A stretch of DNA of 64,000 nucleotides from VRUE01 sp963729995 (GCA_963729995.1 CAVSPF010000003.1:992001-1056000), one strand, 5' to 3'. Positions 50,282-59,185 are shown, counted from the first letter of the stretch. The notes: generated from the sequence alone by a model not told the origin. Translations and numbers: made by a program.

Positions 50282-51964
50282 TCAGGCGGCGGCCAGCAGC
50301 TCACGCGCGTGGCGTGTCGCCGCCTCGTCCGAGCTCTCTCCGCCCAGCATGCGGCGAATCTCCGCGACCACGCCCTCCCCGTCGAGGCGCTCCACGGTCG
50401 CCGTTGCCCGCCCACCAACGACGTCCTTCTCCAACCGAAAGTGCGTTGCGGCGAGCGACGCGACCTGTGGCAGGTGGGTGATGCAGACGACCTGGCGGCC
50501 TGCGGCCAGATCGCGCAGCCGCTCGCCGACCACGCGGGCCGTGTTGCCGCCGATCCCAGCGTCGATCTCGTCGAAGACCAGCGTGGCCGCGCCAGCCCCC
50601 CTGCCAAGACCCGTGAGCGCCAGCATCACCCGCGACAGCTCGCCACCGGACGCCGCGTCGCGCAGCGGCGCGGGCTCGATCCCGGGGTTGGGGGAAAGTC
50701 GCAGCTCGACGGCCTCCCGCCCACTCGGACCGAAGCCGTCGGGATGGGGCTCCAGGATGACCTCGAGCGTCGCCCCGGGCATCGCCAGTCGCTCCAGCTC
50801 CTCGGCGACTCTCTTCTGCAGCGGTCGGGTGGCGTCGGCGCGTCCCTTGCTCAGCCCCCGCCCAAGCTCCTCGCGCCGGGCCTCCGCCTCCGCCAGGGCA
50901 ACCTCAGCCTCCGCCCCACGCCCCTCCACGTTCTCGAGGCGCCCGATCTCTGCCCGGCAGCGCTCCGCGTGGGCGAGCACGGACTCGACGTTGCCGCCGT
51001 GCTTGCGCTTCAGGCGATCGATCGCGTCGAGGCGCTCCTCGACCGCGGCGAGCCGGCCGGGATCGGCGTCGATCCCGTCCAGGTAGTTGCGCAGCTCGCT
51101 TGCGATGTCGCCCAGCTCCATGGCGAGGCCGCTGAGCCGCTCCGAGATTGCGTCCAGCCCGGTGTCGACACCGCTGACGCCCTGCAGCAGCGCCTCCGCC
51201 TGAGCGAGCGCGCTGACCGCCCCGCCGCCGTCCTCCTCGGCACCGACGGTGCTCAGGCGGGCACCGGCCGCAGCTTCACGCAATCCCTCTGCGTGTCGCA
51301 GCCGCTCCCGCTTTGCCAGCAGCTCCGCCTCCTCCACCGCGTCCGGAGCAACCGCCTCGATCTCGGACAGCTCGTAGCGATACAGGTCGAGGTCCCGCTC
51401 CCGAGAGCCGTCGTGCTCGCGCAGCGCGGCAAGCTCCGCCCCCAACCGCGTGCACTCGGCATGCGCCTCGCGATAGCGTCGCCGCAGCTCCAGATGGTCG
51501 GCCCCGGCGAAGCCGTCGAGCACCTCCATCTGCGCCGAGGAGATCGCCAGCTTGCGGTGCTCATGCTGCCCGTAGAACGCGGCCAGCCGCCCACCGAGCA
51601 GCTTCAGGTCCGCGGCGGACGCGGCTCGGCCGGCGACAAACGCGCTGGTCCGCCCATTCGCGGAGACCCGCCGCCCAAGCACGATCTCCGAGGCCTCCTC
51701 GGGAAACCGCTCAGCGAGCTCTGCCATCTCCGGCTCCTGCAGCAAACGAGGCGGCAGGTCGAACACCCCCTCGACCCAGGCCTCCTTCGCTCCGGGGCGG
51801 ACGATCTGGGGCCGCGCCTTGCCGCCCATCAACAGGTCGAGCGAGTGCGCCAACACGGTCTTGCCGGCCCCGGTCTCCCCCGTGATCGAGTTCAGCCCCT
51901 CGCCGAGCCGCAACTCGGCCTTCTCGATCAGGAGCAAATTCTCGATCCGCAGTTCCCGCAGCAC
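50282..51964 (-). CDS. recN: DNA repair protein RecN
   Basis: A 560-residue SMC-like protein. The N-terminal Walker A is GETGAGKTV (about 29-37), coiled-coil arms span about 150-400, and the C-terminal ATPase half has the signature SGGELSRVMLAL and Walker B TLVFDEIDAGIGG. RecN gathers double-strand-break ends. GTG at 51964 follows AAGGAG very closely (2 bases). It is often SOS-induced in other bacteria; a candidate LexA-like site lies before tlyA, the head of this gene group. Confidence 0.95.
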   Translation of the reverse strand: MLRELRIENLLLIEKAELRLGEGLNSITGETGAGKTVLAHSLDLLMGGKARPQIVRPGAKEAWVEGVFDLPPRLLQEPEMAELAERFPEEASEIVLGRRVSANGRTSAFVAGRAASAADLKLLGGRLAAFYGQHEHRKLAISSAQMEVLDGFAGADHLELRRRYREAHAECTRLGAELAALREHDGSRERDLDLYRYELSEIEAVAPDAVEEAELLAKRERLRHAEGLREAAAGARLSTVGAEEDGGGAVSALAQAEALLQGVSGVDTGLDAISERLSGLAMELGDIASELRNYLDGIDADPGRLAAVEERLDAIDRLKRKHGGNVESVLAHAERCRAEIGRLENVEGRGAEAEVALAEAEARREELGRGLSKGRADATRPLQKRVAEELERLAMPGATLEVILEPHPDGFGPSGREAVELRLSPNPGIEPAPLRDAASGGELSRVMLALTGLGRGAGAATLVFDEIDAGIGGNTARVVGERLRDLAAGRQVVCITHLPQVASLAATHFRLEKDVVGGRATATVERLDGEGVVAEIRRMLGGESSDEAATRHARELLAAA

Positions 51965-52009
51965 ACCTCCTTACTAGCAACGAACGCGGACCGACTCTCC
52001 CCGACGACG

Positions 52010-53533
52010 CTATGCCGAGGCGGGCTCGGGCGCCGCGGCGTCGGCGGAGGATTGGACGAAATCGCGGGGCCGGACGAGGGCGAAGCCGAGGACGGCGCCG
52101 ACGAGGCAGATGACGGCGCCGATCAGGAGGATCTCGTTGAAGCCGCTGACGAACGCCACCTTGGCCGCGTGGACCACCTCGGCGCGGCGACCAGGCGGGA
52201 CCACCGCGGCAGCGGCCCGGGAGCCGCCCGAGGAGACCGCCTCGGCCAGGCCCGGCGGTGAGCCCGGCAGCAGCTCCGCGAGCTTGGAATCCACCCGCGA
52301 CTGGAAGATCGCTCCCAGCCCGGCGATGCCGGTGGCGATGCCGGCCTGGCGGAAGGTGGTGTTGATGCCCGATCCCATGCCTGCTTTTTTGACCGGGACG
52401 ACGGCGATCGCCGCCTGTCCGATGCCGGGGTTGGCGATGCCGATCCCGGCCCCGGCGACGAGGAAGCCGGGCAGCAGGGCCGAGAGCGAGGAATTGGCGT
52501 CGATGCCGTGCATAAGCAGCAGGCCGACGCCGACCGCCCCCAGGCCGGTCCCGAGCAGCACCCGAATCGGGATTCGGTGCGAAAGGGAACCGGCGATCGG
52601 CGCAGCGAGGAAGGAGAGGACGGTAAGGGGCAGGAAGCGCAAACCGGCTTCCAGCGGGGAGAGGCCGTCGACTCCCTGCATGTAGATGGTCAGGTAGAGG
52701 AACATCGAGAACATCCCGGCCGAGAGACCGAAGGCGACGGCGGAGACACCGTTGAAGGCCGGCTTGCGGAAGAGGCTCAGGTCGAGCATCGGATGCCTGC
52801 TGCGAGCCTCGATTGCGACAAAGGCCGCCAGCAGCGCTCCCGACCCGGCCAGCGAGGCGACTATCACGCCGCTGCTCCAGCCTTCGGGATTGCCGCGGAT
52901 GAGGCCGAAGATCAGCAGGAAGAGGCCCCCGGAGAAGGTGGCGAGCCCGGGCAGGTCGATGCGCGCCGGGTCCTGAGCGGCGACGTTGGCCAGCCGCAGC
53001 TCGGTCAGCACGATCGCCACCACGCCGATCGGGATGTTGACGAAGAAGATCCACTCCCAGCCGAGGTGCTCGGTGATCAGGCCGCCGACCAGCGGCCCGA
53101 TCGCCACGGCGCCGCCGATCGTCGCTCCCCAGACGCCGAAGGCCGTGGCCCGGTCCTTGCCGTGGAACTCCTGGCCGATCAGCGCCAGCGAGGTGGCGAA
53201 CATCGCCGCCCCACCGACTCCCTGCAGCCCCCTCGCCAGGTCGAGCAGGGTCGGGGTGCCGGCGATCCCGCAGAGGAACGAGGCGAACGTGAAGATGCCG
53301 AAGCCGATCGAGAAGACGCGCCTCCGCCCCAGCCTGTCGCCCAGCGACCCGGCCGTCAGCAGGAGGGCGGCGAGGGTGAGCGAGTAGGCGTCGATCACCC
53401 ACTGCAGGCTGGGGAGGCTGGCATGGAGGGCGCGCTGGATGTCGGGCAGGGCGACGTTGACGACCGTGATGTCCAGCAGCAGCATGAACGTCGCCAGCGA
53501 GATCAGGACGAGGGTCCACCACTTGCGCTCCAT
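52010..53533 (-). CDS. MFS drug transporter (DHA2, 14-helix)
   Basis: A 507-residue EmrB/QacA-type exporter. Motif A reads GSLGDRLGRRRVF and motif D1 LLDITVVNVALPDIQ; about 14 helices are evident. ATG at 53533 matches the family N-terminus; the longer frame upstream lies over nadK antisense. It interrupts the nadK-recN junction that is direct in mycobacteria, so it is an insertion into the conserved order. Substrate unknown, likely hydrophobic drugs. Confidence 0.93.
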   Translation of the reverse strand: MERKWWTLVLISLATFMLLLDITVVNVALPDIQRALHASLPSLQWVIDAYSLTLAALLLTAGSLGDRLGRRRVFSIGFGIFTFASFLCGIAGTPTLLDLARGLQGVGGAAMFATSLALIGQEFHGKDRATAFGVWGATIGGAVAIGPLVGGLITEHLGWEWIFFVNIPIGVVAIVLTELRLANVAAQDPARIDLPGLATFSGGLFLLIFGLIRGNPEGWSSGVIVASLAGSGALLAAFVAIEARSRHPMLDLSLFRKPAFNGVSAVAFGLSAGMFSMFLYLTIYMQGVDGLSPLEAGLRFLPLTVLSFLAAPIAGSLSHRIPIRVLLGTGLGAVGVGLLLMHGIDANSSLSALLPGFLVAGAGIGIANPGIGQAAIAVVPVKKAGMGSGINTTFRQAGIATGIAGLGAIFQSRVDSKLAELLPGSPPGLAEAVSSGGSRAAAAVVPPGRRAEVVHAAKVAFVSGFNEILLIGAVICLVGAVLGFALVRPRDFVQSSADAAAPEPASA

Positions 53534-53567
53534 GCGCGCAAAGCCTAGGGAACGGCACTCCTCGGCC

Positions 53568-54419
53568 CTAAACGGCGAGGTGGCCGAACTTCTCGCGAAT
53601 ACGCTGGTAGAAGCTCGTCCCCGGAAGCTGGGCGAGGCGCCCGACCCCGTCGACGAAGCGAACCTCCAGCTCCGCGGCCGGGGCGAGGGCACCGGCGGGC
53701 TCTCCGTCGATCATGATGTCGACCGGCTCGCGGCCGGCCGCGTTGCCGACCCGGAGAACGTCGCCCGGCGCCACGACCAGGGCACGGGCGGTCAGCGAGT
53801 GCGGAGAGATGTAGCTAACCACGTACCCCTCCACCCCCCAGGCCAGGATCGGGCCCCCGTTGGCGAGGTTGTAGCCGGTTGAGCCGACGGGGGTGGCGGC
53901 GACGAGCCCGTCGCAGCGGACGTGGCCAACCTCCTCGCCGGCGATCTTGTAGCTCAGCTCGGCGACCCGGTCGTGGGGGCGCCGGATGACGCTGACATCG
54001 TTGAGGGCAACCCGCGCTTTCCCTCCCACGTCGATTTCGAGACCGGGCAGGTCGATCATCTCGATCTCCCCGGCGAGTGCCCGGCGGATCCCCTCCTGGG
54101 CCTGTTCCCGCTCCACGGCCGCAAGAAAGCCGACCGTGCCGAAGTTGATGCCGAAGACCGCGACACCGCTGCGGGCAAAATGGCGCAGCGCATAGAGGAT
54201 CGAACCGTCGCCGCCGAGCACGATGCAGAGGTCGAGCTGGCGGGGAAGGCGATCGACCGCCTCGACCCCGGCAACCGCGTCGCCGTGCTTGGCGATCTCG
54301 TCGGTGGTGGCGACCAGTCGCCAGTCAGCCTCGCTGGCCTCCGCGGCCACGAGCCTCGCGGCCTCGCTGGCGGCAGGCGGATGCGAGTGGGTGATCAGGG
54401 CGGCAACGCGACTGCTCAC
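53568..54419 (-). CDS. nadK: NAD kinase
   Basis: A 283-residue NAD kinase. The GGDGS loop is at 69-73 (VLGGDGSILYAL), NFGTVGFL follows, and ATPVGSTGYNLANGGPI is the NAD/substrate block. It phosphorylates NAD to NADP using ATP or polyphosphate. GTG at 54419 overlaps the tlyA stop by 4 bases (GTGA) and is preferred to a start 20 codons upstream. The tlyA-nadK-recN linkage is conserved in actinobacteria. Confidence 0.96.
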   Translation of the reverse strand: MSSRVAALITHSHPPAASEAARLVAAEASEADWRLVATTDEIAKHGDAVAGVEAVDRLPRQLDLCIVLGGDGSILYALRHFARSGVAVFGINFGTVGFLAAVEREQAQEGIRRALAGEIEMIDLPGLEIDVGGKARVALNDVSVIRRPHDRVAELSYKIAGEEVGHVRCDGLVAATPVGSTGYNLANGGPILAWGVEGYVVSYISPHSLTARALVVAPGDVLRVGNAAGREPVDIMIDGEPAGALAPAAELEVRFVDGVGRLAQLPGTSFYQRIREKFGHLAV

Positions 54420-55198
54420 GGCTCCACCTCGCGGATCGCCGCCTCGAAGTCCTTCACCGGCTCGCCCTCTCCTCCGCACCAGACAAAGGTCTCGCGGTTT
54501 CCCTTTGGGCCGGGCAGTTCCGAAGAGGCAAACCCCTGGATCGGAAGTCCAAGATCGTGCGCCGCCAAGGCGACACCGAGAATTGCCTCACGGCGGTCGC
54601 CGGCGTCACGGACGACGCCCTTTCCAACCCGCTCGCGGCCCAGCTCGAATTGAGGCTTGACCATGGCCAGGACCTCGCCACCCGGCGCCAGACAGCGGGC
54701 GATGGCGCGCAGCATCTTGGTCAGCGAGATGAAGGAAACGTCCACTGTGGCGAGGTCAGGTGGGAAGGGAAGATCTGTGAGCGTCAGCTCGCGGGCATTG
54801 AGCCGCTCGATCACCGTGACCCGCGGATCCTGGCGAAGCCGCAGGTCGATCTGGCCGTAGGCGACGTCGAGTGCGACGACCCGCGCAGCACCGCGCTGCA
54901 GAAGGCAGTCGGTGAAGCCGCCCGTCGAGGCCCCGACGTCGAGGCAGTCGCGCCCGGCAATATCGATGCCGAGAGTGTCGAGGGCGTTGTCGAGCTTGAT
55001 GCCGCCGCGTGAAACGAAGCGGGGGCCCTCGTCGACCAGGAGCTCGGCATCGGGCTCGACGAGTTGGCCGGGCCGCAGCGCGACGGGCCCGTCCTCGCCG
55101 ACGCGCACCTCTCCCGCCCGCACCGCGCTGGCGGCAGCCGAGCGCGACGGAAACAGGCCCCGCCCCGCCAGAACCGCGTCTATCCGCGCCTTCGTCAC
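54416..55198 (-). CDS. tlyA: TlyA-family rRNA 2'-O-methyltransferase/hemolysin
   Basis: A 260-residue S4-plus-methyltransferase protein. The S4 RNA-binding domain is about 3-60 (RIDAVLAGRGLFPSRSAAAS), the SAM loop is DVGASTGGFTD (87-97), and FVSRGGIKLDNAL precedes it with the conserved Lys68. It methylates 16S and 23S rRNA 2'-hydroxyls and confers capreomycin sensitivity in mycobacteria. Starts at GTG. It is the first gene of the minus-strand group tlyA-nadK-MFS-recN. Confidence 0.95.
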   Translation of the reverse strand: MTKARIDAVLAGRGLFPSRSAAASAVRAGEVRVGEDGPVALRPGQLVEPDAELLVDEGPRFVSRGGIKLDNALDTLGIDIAGRDCLDVGASTGGFTDCLLQRGAARVVALDVAYGQIDLRLRQDPRVTVIERLNARELTLTDLPFPPDLATVDVSFISLTKMLRAIARCLAPGGEVLAMVKPQFELGRERVGKGVVRDAGDRREAILGVALAAHDLGLPIQGFASSELPGPKGNRETFVWCGGEGEPVKDFEAAIREVEP

Positions 55199-55263
55199 CG
55201 TTGGAACGGTATCGCCGCGCCCGGGCTTGGCCTAATTGGCCTGAAAGATGTTTGAGCGAACCC

Positions 55264-55292
55264 TTGATAGACGTTTAGCCGAACCTTAGAAT
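55264..55292 (+). promoter_or_regulatory. sigma-70-type promoter in the tlyA upstream gap
   Basis: TTGATA (55264-55269) and TAGAAT (55287-55292) are each one or two changes from the consensus -35 and -10 boxes and have the ideal 17-base spacer. It points along the plus strand, where no protein gene begins for 460 bases; transcription would start near 55300. Confidence 0.65.
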
Positions 55293-55299
55293 TGGGTAC

Positions 55300-55587
55300 A
55301 ACAATCGCTTCGCCAGTCTGGAAGTTGGCTCGCAGGGCGGCTCTGTGACCCGACTCACACACAAATCGCACGTACGTTCGTACGATGTTCAAGGATTCGC
55401 GAGAGGGAACCGACAAAGGGGAAACGACAAACTTCTTGGCTGGGCCCGGCGCCGCCCATATGGCGCTTAACAGCGCCCGCGGCACATAAGGGCTCACCTA
55501 CCTCCCACTGATCCACATATAGAGATACATATCTCTCCTCCCTGTAGTAACCCCAGAAGCGCCCCGCCTCCCCGGCGGGGCGTTTTC
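55300..55587 (+). ncRNA. probable non-coding RNA (promoter-to-terminator unit)
   Basis: The 558-base gap 55199-55756 contains no convincing protein gene. It does hold a good plus-strand promoter and, about 290 bases later, an intrinsic terminator, with no plus-strand gene in between. The region includes an inner 3'-domain hairpin motif found again at 63043-63090. It matches none of tmRNA, RNase P, SRP or 6S RNA as I can judge by eye. A 34-codon ATG frame (55384-55488) exists without a ribosome binding site. Identity unknown; the transcript itself is inferred. Confidence 0.5.
55367..55380. promoter_or_regulatory. LexA-box-like sequence upstream of tlyA
   Basis: CGCACGTACGTTCG differs by one base from a perfect CGAAC-N4-GTTCG palindrome and, like the box at 37770-37783, is adjoined by AAAT/ATTT. 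It is about 170 bases upstream of tlyA (the operon containing recN) and inside the proposed plus-strand RNA, so its target is uncertain. Confidence 0.35.
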
Positions 55588-55589
55588 TG
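55560..55589 (+). terminator. intrinsic terminator in the tlyA-DUF1801 gap
   Basis: A 9-bp perfect stem (CGCCCCGCC/GGCGGGGCG, 55560-55568 and 55574-55582) with a 5-base loop is followed by TTTTCTG. It faces the plus strand. No plus-strand coding gene lies upstream within this gap, which supports a non-coding transcript. Confidence 0.85.
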
Positions 55590-55756
55590 TTGAAGTGGCT
55601 TGCCCATGCGGATTGGGCCCGTCTCAAAAGGCTGGATGAGGGAGGTATCTGAAACCGCCGATTGTGCCCGCGCTCCAGTCGGAGGACGCCTGCGCTCCAG
55701 CGATCTGTCAAGGCGGTCGGCGAAGATACTCAAGGGACGGGTGAGCGACGACAGCC

Positions 55757-56212
55757 ATGAAGAAAGCGACAACGACCATGAAGAAGAGGAAGAGCGGCTC
55801 GGAGGAGGGAAAAGGAGGGGGCTCTCCCTCTCAGCTGATAGATGCGAGGATCGAGGAGCTGGGTGATTGGCGGGGCGAGACGCTCGCTCGGGTCCGAAAT
55901 ATCGTCAAGCAGGCCGACCCCGAAGTGGTCGAGGAGTGGAAATGGAGAGGGGTCCCGACCTGGTATCACGACGGGAAGATCATCTGCACCGGTGAGACGT
56001 ACAAGAACGTCGTGAAGATGACCTTCGCCAAGGGCGCCTCGTTGGAGGACCCTTCAGGCCTCTTCAACTCCAGCCTCGAGGGCAACACCAGGCGTGCCAT
56101 CGATTTCCATGAGGGCGACGAGATCGATGAAAAGGCGTTGAAGGCGCTCATTCGCGCCGCCGTGGCACTGAACACGTCCTCAGCCGGCCAGCGGCCGGGG
56201 ACGAGGGCATAG
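55757..56212 (+). CDS. DUF1801-domain protein
   Basis: A 151-residue protein of the DUF1801/YdhG type. KKATTTMKKRKS forms a Lys-rich N-terminus, then the core has SQLIDARIEELGDWRGETLA, EEWKWRGVPTW (the family's W-WxxP-like pattern), and GLFNSSLEGNTRRAIDFHEG. The family is widespread and of unknown function. The start could be the second ATG seven codons on. Codon use is less GC-biased than in surrounding genes, hinting at transfer. It is preceded by the gap with the putative RNA. Confidence 0.85.
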   Translation: MKKATTTMKKRKSGSEEGKGGGSPSQLIDARIEELGDWRGETLARVRNIVKQADPEVVEEWKWRGVPTWYHDGKIICTGETYKNVVKMTFAKGASLEDPSGLFNSSLEGNTRRAIDFHEGDEIDEKALKALIRAAVALNTSSAGQRPGTRA

Positions 56213-56238
56213 ACGCCGAGAAGGATTTGAGACGCAGG

Positions 56239-56634
56239 CTAAGCCGGCGGCGAACCGAGCTGATCCATCTGGATGATGCGACGCTCGTGGGTGCCGACCC
56301 CGATCGTCCGCTCGCCTTCGGTGACCTCGACGTCGAAGCGGAGCTTGCGCCCGTCGACGACCTCGCGCAGAGTAGCGCGGACTCGGCAGGTCGCACCCTC
56401 GACCGCCGCTGAGACGTGCTTGACGCAAACTTCGAAGCCGACCGTGGCTCCTCCCGGCGGCAGGTGCTCGTAGGCGAGCGCCGTGGCGCTGCCCTCCATC
56501 ATCGCGATCATCCCCGGGGTCGAGAGAACGCTGGCGCCGATCGTGCCACCGACGTCGGTGACGAGCCGCCCCTCAACCGTGAACTCATCGCAGCGCTCGA
56601 TTCCCGGCGCGAGCGTCGACTCGGGCGCAGCCAT
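56239..56634 (-). CDS. FlK-like hot-dog thioesterase
   Basis: A 131-residue hot-dog fold protein. LSTPGMIAMMEGSATALA contains the family's Thr/Glu catalytic region and a LPPGGATVGFEVCVKHVSA strand follows, matching the fluoroacetyl-CoA thioesterase FlK class, usually used for small acyl-CoA hydrolysis. The His of GTHERRII is near the C-terminus. Start at ATG 56634 fits the family. It converges on the DUF1801 gene with 26 bases between stops. Substrate unknown. Confidence 0.82.
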   Translation of the reverse strand: MAAPESTLAPGIERCDEFTVEGRLVTDVGGTIGASVLSTPGMIAMMEGSATALAYEHLPPGGATVGFEVCVKHVSAAVEGATCRVRATLREVVDGRKLRFDVEVTEGERTIGVGTHERRIIQMDQLGSPPA

Positions 56635-56723
56635 CAGACCAACGCCAGGGCGCCGATGCCCGCAATCGCAGGCGCTTTGGGTCGGTGCAGACTCATGCGA
56701 CGGTGAGCATAGACAGGCCGGCG

Positions 56724-57212
56724 CTAGCCGGCTCCGAGCTGCCGCAGCGCATCGCCCTCCAGGCGCAGTATCCGCCACTGCTCCAGCCGGGACGCGCCGA
56801 GCCCGTCATAGAAGCGCAGCGCCGGCTCGTTCCAGTCGAGCGCGGACCACTCGAGGCGGGCGCATTTGCGTTCGAGGCCAAGTCGCGCGATGTGGCCGAG
56901 GAGAGCGCGGCCAATTCCGCGCCCACGCTGCACGGGCTTGACGAAGAGATCCTCGACCCAAAGGCCGGACCGGCACTCGAAGCTCGAGAAGGTCGTGAAG
57001 AAGATCGCGTAGCCGACAGCCTCTGCGCCGGCTTCGGCGACCAGAGCCTCCGCCACCCCGCGGTCGAAGAGCGCCCGGGCGAGCAGATCCGCGTCGCCTC
57101 TGACCGTGTCGGCGAGACCCTCGTACTCGGCGAGCTCTCGTATCAGGCCGAACAGCAGAGCCGCATCGTCTCTGCCGGCTGGACGGATTCGCGCGTCGAC
57201 CTCGAAGCTCAT
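56724..57212 (-). CDS. GNAT-family N-acetyltransferase
   Basis: A 162-residue GNAT. LIRELAEYEGLAD (N-terminal helices), GLWVEDLFVKPVQRGRGIG (motif A with the acetyl-CoA pyrophosphate loop RGRGIGRALL) and WNEPALRFYDGLGA are hallmarks of the spermidine/diamine acetyltransferase-like branch. ATG at 57212 fits the family start; upstream open sequence belongs to the promoter region. It is divergent from the alpha/beta hydrolase gene. Confidence 0.92.
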   Translation of the reverse strand: MSFEVDARIRPAGRDDAALLFGLIRELAEYEGLADTVRGDADLLARALFDRGVAEALVAEAGAEAVGYAIFFTTFSSFECRSGLWVEDLFVKPVQRGRGIGRALLGHIARLGLERKCARLEWSALDWNEPALRFYDGLGASRLEQWRILRLEGDALRQLGAG

Positions 57213-57336
57213 TCCGGCCCATTTCCAGTCACTCGGCTGTTCCGGCTTCCCGTCAAATGCTTGGTGAGCATCTTGCCAGCGTCGGATGCCCAAGCTCAGA
57301 TTGACCCTCAAGCCGCGCCAGTAGGCTGGGTGGGCT

Positions 57337-58491
57337 TTGAGCGACACCGCTTCCACAGCCGTGGAGACCCGGTCATGGCCTCGCCGGCACCGGCGCTGGC
57401 TGATCCTGGCGGGCGCCGCGCTCGTCGCCCTCATCGGCGTGGGCGCGGCGCTGAGCTGGCACTTCTCGTCGGCCGTGCTGGTCCCCGACCGCTCCGATTG
57501 GCCCGCCGACATCACCGTCGAGGGCCTCTCCCCCGGCCGCATCGTCCTTTCGCGCTCCGAAGACACGCTGCGCCCCGGCGTGTACGGGCTCGAATGGCAG
57601 GGCGGCCAGGCGATCGTCGGCGACGTGGTCGGCAGCGACGCCGACGCGGTGACCCGGCGGCTGCGCACCGTGCGCGGCTACCTCGTGCCGGGGATGAAGG
57701 TCGCCCTGGATCCACGTGTCTACGTGGGGAATCCGACGATGGCCTTGGGCTTGCCGTCGACCACCGTCCGCATCCCCGACGAACTCGGGCCGATGCCTGC
57801 CTGGCTGATCCCGGGCCGCTCCCGCACCTGGGCGATCGTCGTGCACGGCATCAACCGCGACCGGCAGGTGGGCCTTCGCATCGCGCCCACGCTGCACCGC
57901 GCCGGCCTGCCGACCTTGCTGATCTCCTATCGCGAGGACCTTGGTGCCCCACCGAGTCCTGACGGCTTGCACCACATGGGCCTCACCGAGTGGCGCGACC
58001 TGCAAGCGGCGGTCCGCTACGCCCTTGCTCATGGGGCGCGCCGCATCCTCCTCGCCGGCTACTCGATGGGCGGAGCGCTGATCGCGCAGTTCATGGAGCG
58101 CTCGCCGCTGGCCCCGCGCATCGCGGGGCTCCTCCTTGACGCCCCGGCGCTCGATTGGCGCTCGATCCTCGAATTCCACGCGACGCAGATGGGCTTGCCG
58201 TCCTTTCTGGCGCTTCCAGTGGAGTGGGCGATCGACGTCCGCATCGACCCCGACTGGGAAAGCCTCGACGCCCTCCAGCACCCGGAGGACTTCCACCTCC
58301 CGATCCTGCTGTTTCACGGCACCGAGGACAAGCTCGTGCCGATCTCGATCAGTGACTCCTTCGCCAAAGAGCTGCCCCGGTGGGTCACCTACTATCGCGT
58401 GCCCCAGGCCGGGCACACCGAGTCCTGGAACGTCGACCCCGGGCTGTACGAACGGCGGCTCACCGCCTTTCTGGCCCGGATCGGAGCTTGA
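57337..58491 (+). CDS. membrane-anchored alpha/beta hydrolase
   Basis: A 384-residue protein with an N-terminal transmembrane helix (about 21-44) and an alpha/beta hydrolase domain. The nucleophile is Ser243 in GYSMGG, the oxyanion strand has VVHGINRD (168-175), the acid is in FHGTEDKLVP and the His in AGHTES. An extra segment (about 55-150) between the anchor and the catalytic fold may be a lid or separate beta domain. The TTG start is plausible but weak. The type fits an exported esterase or lipase. Confidence 0.88.
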   Translation: MSDTASTAVETRSWPRRHRRWLILAGAALVALIGVGAALSWHFSSAVLVPDRSDWPADITVEGLSPGRIVLSRSEDTLRPGVYGLEWQGGQAIVGDVVGSDADAVTRRLRTVRGYLVPGMKVALDPRVYVGNPTMALGLPSTTVRIPDELGPMPAWLIPGRSRTWAIVVHGINRDRQVGLRIAPTLHRAGLPTLLISYREDLGAPPSPDGLHHMGLTEWRDLQAAVRYALAHGARRILLAGYSMGGALIAQFMERSPLAPRIAGLLLDAPALDWRSILEFHATQMGLPSFLALPVEWAIDVRIDPDWESLDALQHPEDFHLPILLFHGTEDKLVPISISDSFAKELPRWVTYYRVPQAGHTESWNVDPGLYERRLTAFLARIGA

Positions 58492-58516
58492 CGGACCGCG
58501 GTGGCAGAATCGTCCG

Positions 58517-59185
58517 GTGGCCGAGCGCGTGTGGACGGAGGTCGACCGGTATGTCAGCGAGCTGCTCGCGCCCCATGACGATGCGCTGGATGCGGCGCTG
58601 CGGGCAAGCGAGGCGGCCGGCTTACCCCCCATCCAGATCTCGCCGCCCCAGGGCAAGCTGCTGCAACTGCTGGCGCGGCTCCAACGTGCGCGCACGATCC
58701 TGGAGGTTGGAACGCTGGGCGGCTACAGCACGATCTGGCTGGGACGCGCGCTGCCTGCCGACGGTCGCCTGATCACCCTGGAGACCGATCCCCACTGCGC
58801 GGAGGTTGCGAAAGGCAACGTCGAGCGGGCCGGTCTCGCCGAGATCGTCGATCTGCACGTCGGGCCGGCGTTGGAGACGCTCTCCAAGCTGGACGCCGAG
58901 GGCGCCGGTACGTTCGACCTGACCTTCATCGACGCCGACAAGGTCAATACGCCCAACTACTTCGCCTGGGCTCTCGCCCATTCCGTCCCGGGCAGCCTGA
59001 TCGTCGCCGACAATGTGGTCCGCGACGGCACCCTCGCCGACGCGACCAGCGACGACCCGACGGTCAAGGCCCAACGCCGCCTTCACGAGATGCTCGCTGC
59101 CGAGCCTCGCGTCAGCGCCACCACCATCCAGACGGTCGGCTCCAAGGGCTACGACGGCTTCATGGTGGCGTTGGTGGACGGGTAG
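58517..59185 (+). CDS. O-methyltransferase (class I, catechol/caffeoyl-CoA type)
   Basis: A 222-residue SAM-dependent O-methyltransferase. The SAM loop is ILEVGTLGGYSTIWL, and FIDADKVNTPNYF carries the metal-binding Asp of the family; IVADNVVRDG follows. It methylates hydroxyl groups of aromatic compounds or tRNA; relatives in this subclass are often of unknown substrate. GTG at 58517 is 25 bases after the hydrolase stop. Part of a plus-strand run of small enzymes. Confidence 0.92.
   Translation: MAERVWTEVDRYVSELLAPHDDALDAALRASEAAGLPPIQISPPQGKLLQLLARLQRARTILEVGTLGGYSTIWLGRALPADGRLITLETDPHCAEVAKGNVERAGLAEIVDLHVGPALETLSKLDAEGAGTFDLTFIDADKVNTPNYFAWALAHSVPGSLIVADNVVRDGTLADATSDDPTVKAQRRLHEMLAAEPRVSATTIQTVGSKGYDGFMVALVDG

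Noticed and set aside
55384..55488. 34-codon ATG frame inside the proposed non-coding RNA, considered as a tmRNA tag or small protein
   Set aside because: No ribosome binding site, and the tmRNA acceptor end and tag ending are missing.
55195..55497. 100-residue minus-strand frame upstream of tlyA
   Set aside because: No recognisable family, no ribosome binding site, and it overlaps the better supported promoter and RNA features on the other strand.
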